DNA of 8,093 bases, taken from the NCBI GenBank assembly GCA_035529435.1, contig DATKWS010000109.1, forward strand, positions 1 to 8,093. Direction: 5' to 3'. Positions within the stretch are counted from its first letter, which is position 1, and every line of letters begins with the position of its first letter. The notes under the pieces are model-generated. The model did no database searches and was not told the DNA's origin. It was given only the letters and a program-made list of their open reading frames with translations. Origin of the DNA: DATKWS01 sp035529435. Lineage in GTDB: Bacteria; Krumholzibacteriota; Krumholzibacteriia; Krumholzibacteriales; Krumholzibacteriaceae. The translations under genes and the position numbers were made by a program. Of this stretch, positions 6,752 through 8,093 are shown one piece after another.

Positions 6752-7761
6752 TGAATCAAAAACGGAATATCGTCATCGTGTCGATTTTCGGTCTCACCGC
6801 CGCGGTGCTGCTGCTCGCGCCGTTCGTCGGCATAGAGACGATAACGCTTCAAGAGGTGGTGAGGCCGGCCGCGGGCGGCACGGGCGCCGATATCTTCTGG
6901 CGTATCCGCGTGCCCCGGGTTCTCACCGCGTTCTGCGCGGGCGCCGCCCTGGCGCTCAGCGGCATGGCGTTCCAGGCGATGTTTCGCAATCCGCTCGCGA
7001 CACCCTTCACGCTCGGCGTCTCGAGCGGGGCCGCATTCGGTGCCTCCCTCTATGTGGTCACGGGCATCGTCTTCTCGATAGGCCCCGTTTCGGGACAGTC
7101 ACTCAGCGCCTTCGTGTGGGCCGCCATGGCGATCCTGATCGTCTACGGATTGACGAGGGTGCGGCGCGGGTCCTCGACGGCCACGATGCTGATCGCCGGT
7201 GTGGCTGTCAATTTCTTCTTCTCGAGCTTCATCCTCTTTATACAGTATATCAGCGATTTCACGCGGTCGTTCCGCGTCATCAGGTGGCTGATGGGTGGGT
7301 TCGAGATCGTTGGGTACGAACCGGTCACCACGATCCTCCCCTTCGTGATCACCGGAAGTTTCGTCATATTCGCGCTCACCAACGAGTTGAACGTCCTGAC
7401 GCTCGGCGAGGATATCGCGCTGAGCAGGGGGGTGCCGGTACGCCGGGTCAAGACGGCTCTCTTTTTCGCCACATCACTCATGGTCGGCAGCATCGTCTCC
7501 GTGTGCGGGCCTATCGGGTTCGTCGGCATGATGGCACCGCATATCTGCCGCCTTCTCGTCGGGTACGATCACCGCTACCTCGCACCCGCCACATGCGTGT
7601 TCGGAGGAGCCTTTCTCGTTCTATGCGATGCCCTTGCGCGGTCGCTCATCCCACCGGCAGAGATTCCGGTCGGCGTGATCACGGCACTTCTCGGCGGTCC
7701 ATTCTTCCTCTGGCTGCTGCTCAGACGTTCACGTGAGGGCGGGCAGATGGGAGACCTCTAG
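6751..7761 (+). CDS. btuC: FecCD/BtuC-family ABC transporter permease
   Basis: A 336-aa inner-membrane permease with about ten hydrophobic segments. Family motifs are RIRVPRVLTA (51-60), the AMFRNPLATPFTLGVSSGA stretch (76-94), GEDIALSRGVPVRRVK (219-234, the cytoplasmic coupling region that contacts the ATPase), GPIGFVGMMAPHICR (253-267) and GPFFLWLLLRR near the end. Two starts are possible: GTG 6748 (GTGA overlap with the ATPase stop) or ATG 6751 (one-base overlap). The ATG, with GAGG 10 bases upstream, is preferred. The binding protein-ATPase-permease order with overlapping junctions indicates one transcript. No TonB-dependent outer-membrane receptor lies in the window, so passage across the outer membrane must be encoded elsewhere. 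Confidence 0.95.
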   Translation: MNQKRNIVIVSIFGLTAAVLLLAPFVGIETITLQEVVRPAAGGTGADIFWRIRVPRVLTAFCAGAALALSGMAFQAMFRNPLATPFTLGVSSGAAFGASLYVVTGIVFSIGPVSGQSLSAFVWAAMAILIVYGLTRVRRGSSTATMLIAGVAVNFFFSSFILFIQYISDFTRSFRVIRWLMGGFEIVGYEPVTTILPFVITGSFVIFALTNELNVLTLGEDIALSRGVPVRRVKTALFFATSLMVGSIVSVCGPIGFVGMMAPHICRLLVGYDHRYLAPATCVFGGAFLVLCDALARSLIPPAEIPVGVITALLGGPFFLWLLLRRSREGGQMGDL

Positions 7762-7769
7762 AGGCAAAA

Positions 7770-7809
7770 TTTTTTCAATTCTCTTCGCCCGAAGGGGATA
7801 ATGAAAAAA
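7770..7809. terminator. Long hairpin after the importer operon, possible terminator or processing site
   Basis: ATTCTCTTC (7778-7786), tetraloop GCCC and GAAGGGGAT (7791-7799) form nine pairs, two of them G-U in the plus-strand RNA. After two unpaired A residues the stem continues with TTTTTTCA (7770-7777) against TGAAAAAA (7802-7809), giving 17 pairs in all. It lies 9 bases past the permease stop and before the next promoter, a usual terminator position. The U-run precedes the stem and the A-run follows it on both strands, the reverse of a standard intrinsic terminator. A second, weak possibility is the CCTCTAGAGG palindrome (7755-7764) followed closely by the T-run at 7770-7775. Confidence 0.4.
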
Positions 7810-7845
7810 AAGATGTTGAATTATTATATTTTATTGTGATATAAT
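7804..7845 (+). promoter_or_regulatory. Strong sigma70-type promoter with A-tract and extended -10
   Basis: The -35 box TTGAAT (7816-7821) and -10 box TATAAT (7840-7845, perfect) are 18 bases apart. TG at 7837-7838 makes an extended -10 (TGATATAAT). A run of eight A residues lies just upstream of the -35, where an UP element would sit. Transcription would start near 7852. The surrounding DNA is very AT-rich against a GC-rich genome. The combination predicts high constitutive expression of the gene beginning at 7976. Confidence 0.8.
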
Positions 7846-7851
7846 ATGTCC

Positions 7852-7952
7852 GTCGAGTAAGTAAAGGTATCTCCAACAATAGGACACGGAAGGGGTCAGT
7901 ACGCCTCGTAGGTGAGGCTATTGTTCCACTCTGTTGGTTCCCGAACCTTTAG
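7852..7952 (+). promoter_or_regulatory. Structured 5' leader RNA with nested inverted repeats (class not recognised)
   Basis: The approximately 124-base untranslated leader contains three nested stems. The outer is TAAAGGT (7862-7868) with ACCTTTA (7945-7951), the middle AACAATAG (7875-7882) with CTATTGTT (7918-7925), and the inner GCCTC (7903-7907) with GAGGC (7914-7918, sharing C7918 with the middle stem). Alternative pairings compete: CCAACA (7873-7878) with TGTTGG (7932-7937), and a tight GGTT-CCCG-AACC hairpin (7936-7947) that would open the outer stem. The outer stem closes one base before the Shine-Dalgarno pair, the geometry of a translational riboswitch or a stabilising leader. The string GTAGGTGAGGCT resembles part of the Mg2+ M-box, but the rest of that consensus is not seen. 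Pairing was found by eye only. Confidence 0.5.
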
Positions 7953-7970
7953 AGGAGGTTTAGGAGGTTT
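7953..7970 (+). promoter_or_regulatory. Tandem duplicated Shine-Dalgarno sequence
   Basis: AGGAGGTTT occurs twice in direct succession (7953-7961 and 7962-7970). The second AGGAGG is 8 bases from the ATG at 7976, which is ideal spacing; the first is 17 bases away and could act as a ribosome standby or back-up site. It supports the chosen start and suggests very high translation. Confidence 0.8.
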
Positions 7971-7975
7971 AAACG

Positions 7976-8093
7976 ATGTTCAAAGGAAAAGTTCTGCTTT
8001 TCTCTTTGCTGCTTGTCTTCGCAACCGCAGCGTACGCGGGCGATGTGGACAACTGTCTGAGCGACTGGGGCGCGAGCTGCAGTGGTATGAGAG
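7976..8093 (+). CDS. Secreted protein with N-terminal signal peptide, cut by window edge
   Basis: Only the first 39 codons are visible. Residues 1-21 are a textbook Sec signal peptide: K3 and K5, a hydrophobic core from V6 to A16, and AYA/G as the cleavage site. The mature N-terminus begins GDVDNC and is acidic, with cysteines at 27 and 35 that could form a disulfide after export. No lipobox is present because the cysteine lies well past the cleavage site. No family is recognisable from 18 mature residues. The strong promoter, structured leader and doubled ribosome-binding site point to an abundant exported product, such as a surface-layer, fibre or cell-wall-associated protein, but this rests on expression signals alone. 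Confidence 0.8.
   Translation, partial: MFKGKVLLFSLLLVFATAAYAGDVDNCLSDWGASCSGMR

Noticed and set aside
7801..7839. Twelve-codon open frame (MKKKMLNYYILL) after a GAAGGGG sequence
   Set aside because: It overlaps the -35 and -10 elements of the strong promoter and the hairpin arm, and its codons simply reflect the AT-rich promoter; a real leader peptide is not supported.
7852..7975. Assignment of the leader as an Mg2+ M-box or a c-di-GMP riboswitch
   Set aside because: Only a short string resembles the M-box and the remaining conserved blocks are absent; the c-di-GMP core motifs are not seen either.
1..8093. Mobile element, CRISPR array or defence system
   Set aside because: No transposase, integrase, nuclease or toxin genes, no regularly spaced repeats and no terminal inverted repeats were seen; the coding regions appear uniformly GC-rich.

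Overview
The window comes from a GC-rich bacterial chromosome, probably a Gram-negative-type (diderm) organism. The solute-binding protein has an ordinary cleavable signal peptide rather than a lipobox, and the minus-strand genes are typical of envelope polysaccharide or lipid-A-type glycosylation. The lineage cannot be named from the sequence; an uncultured environmental phylum is as likely as a known one. No rRNA, tRNA, transposase, phage gene or CRISPR array is visible.

Left half (1-4938, minus strand): five tightly packed genes read leftwards from a divergent promoter region. In transcription order they are an NAD-dependent sugar epimerase/dehydratase, a left-handed beta-helix sugar N-acyltransferase with a C-terminal zinc-ribbon-like tail, a polyprenyl-phosphate glycosyltransferase with two C-terminal membrane helices (ArnC/GtrB/DPM1 type), a PLP-dependent sugar aminotransferase (DegT/FdtB type), and a multi-membrane-span GT-C glycosyltransferase (ArnT/PMT type) that runs off the left edge. 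Junctions are +36, +1, -4 and +7 bases, so this is almost certainly one operon. Together the genes suggest synthesis of a nucleotide-linked N-acetylated amino sugar, its loading onto a polyprenyl-phosphate carrier, and its transfer outside the inner membrane. The logic resembles the arn (L-Ara4N) pathway, with acetylation in place of formylation.

Middle (4939-5006): a short AT-rich divergent intergenic region with a good -10 box for the leftward operon and an imperfect inverted repeat.

Right half (5007-7761, plus strand): three overlapping genes for a BtuCDF/FecBCD-type importer in the order binding protein, ATPase, permease. The likely substrate is cobalamin, another corrinoid, or a haem/siderophore-type chelate. 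No outer-membrane receptor is present and there is no room for a cobalamin riboswitch.

Right edge (7762-8093): about 210 bases of AT-rich non-coding DNA hold a long hairpin with an inverted U/A arrangement, a near-consensus extended -10 promoter preceded by an A-tract, and an approximately 100-base leader with nested inverted repeats whose outer stem ends one base before a tandemly duplicated Shine-Dalgarno sequence. They drive the start of a secreted, cysteine-containing protein that runs off the right edge. This leader is the least explained part of the window and the best candidate for something new.
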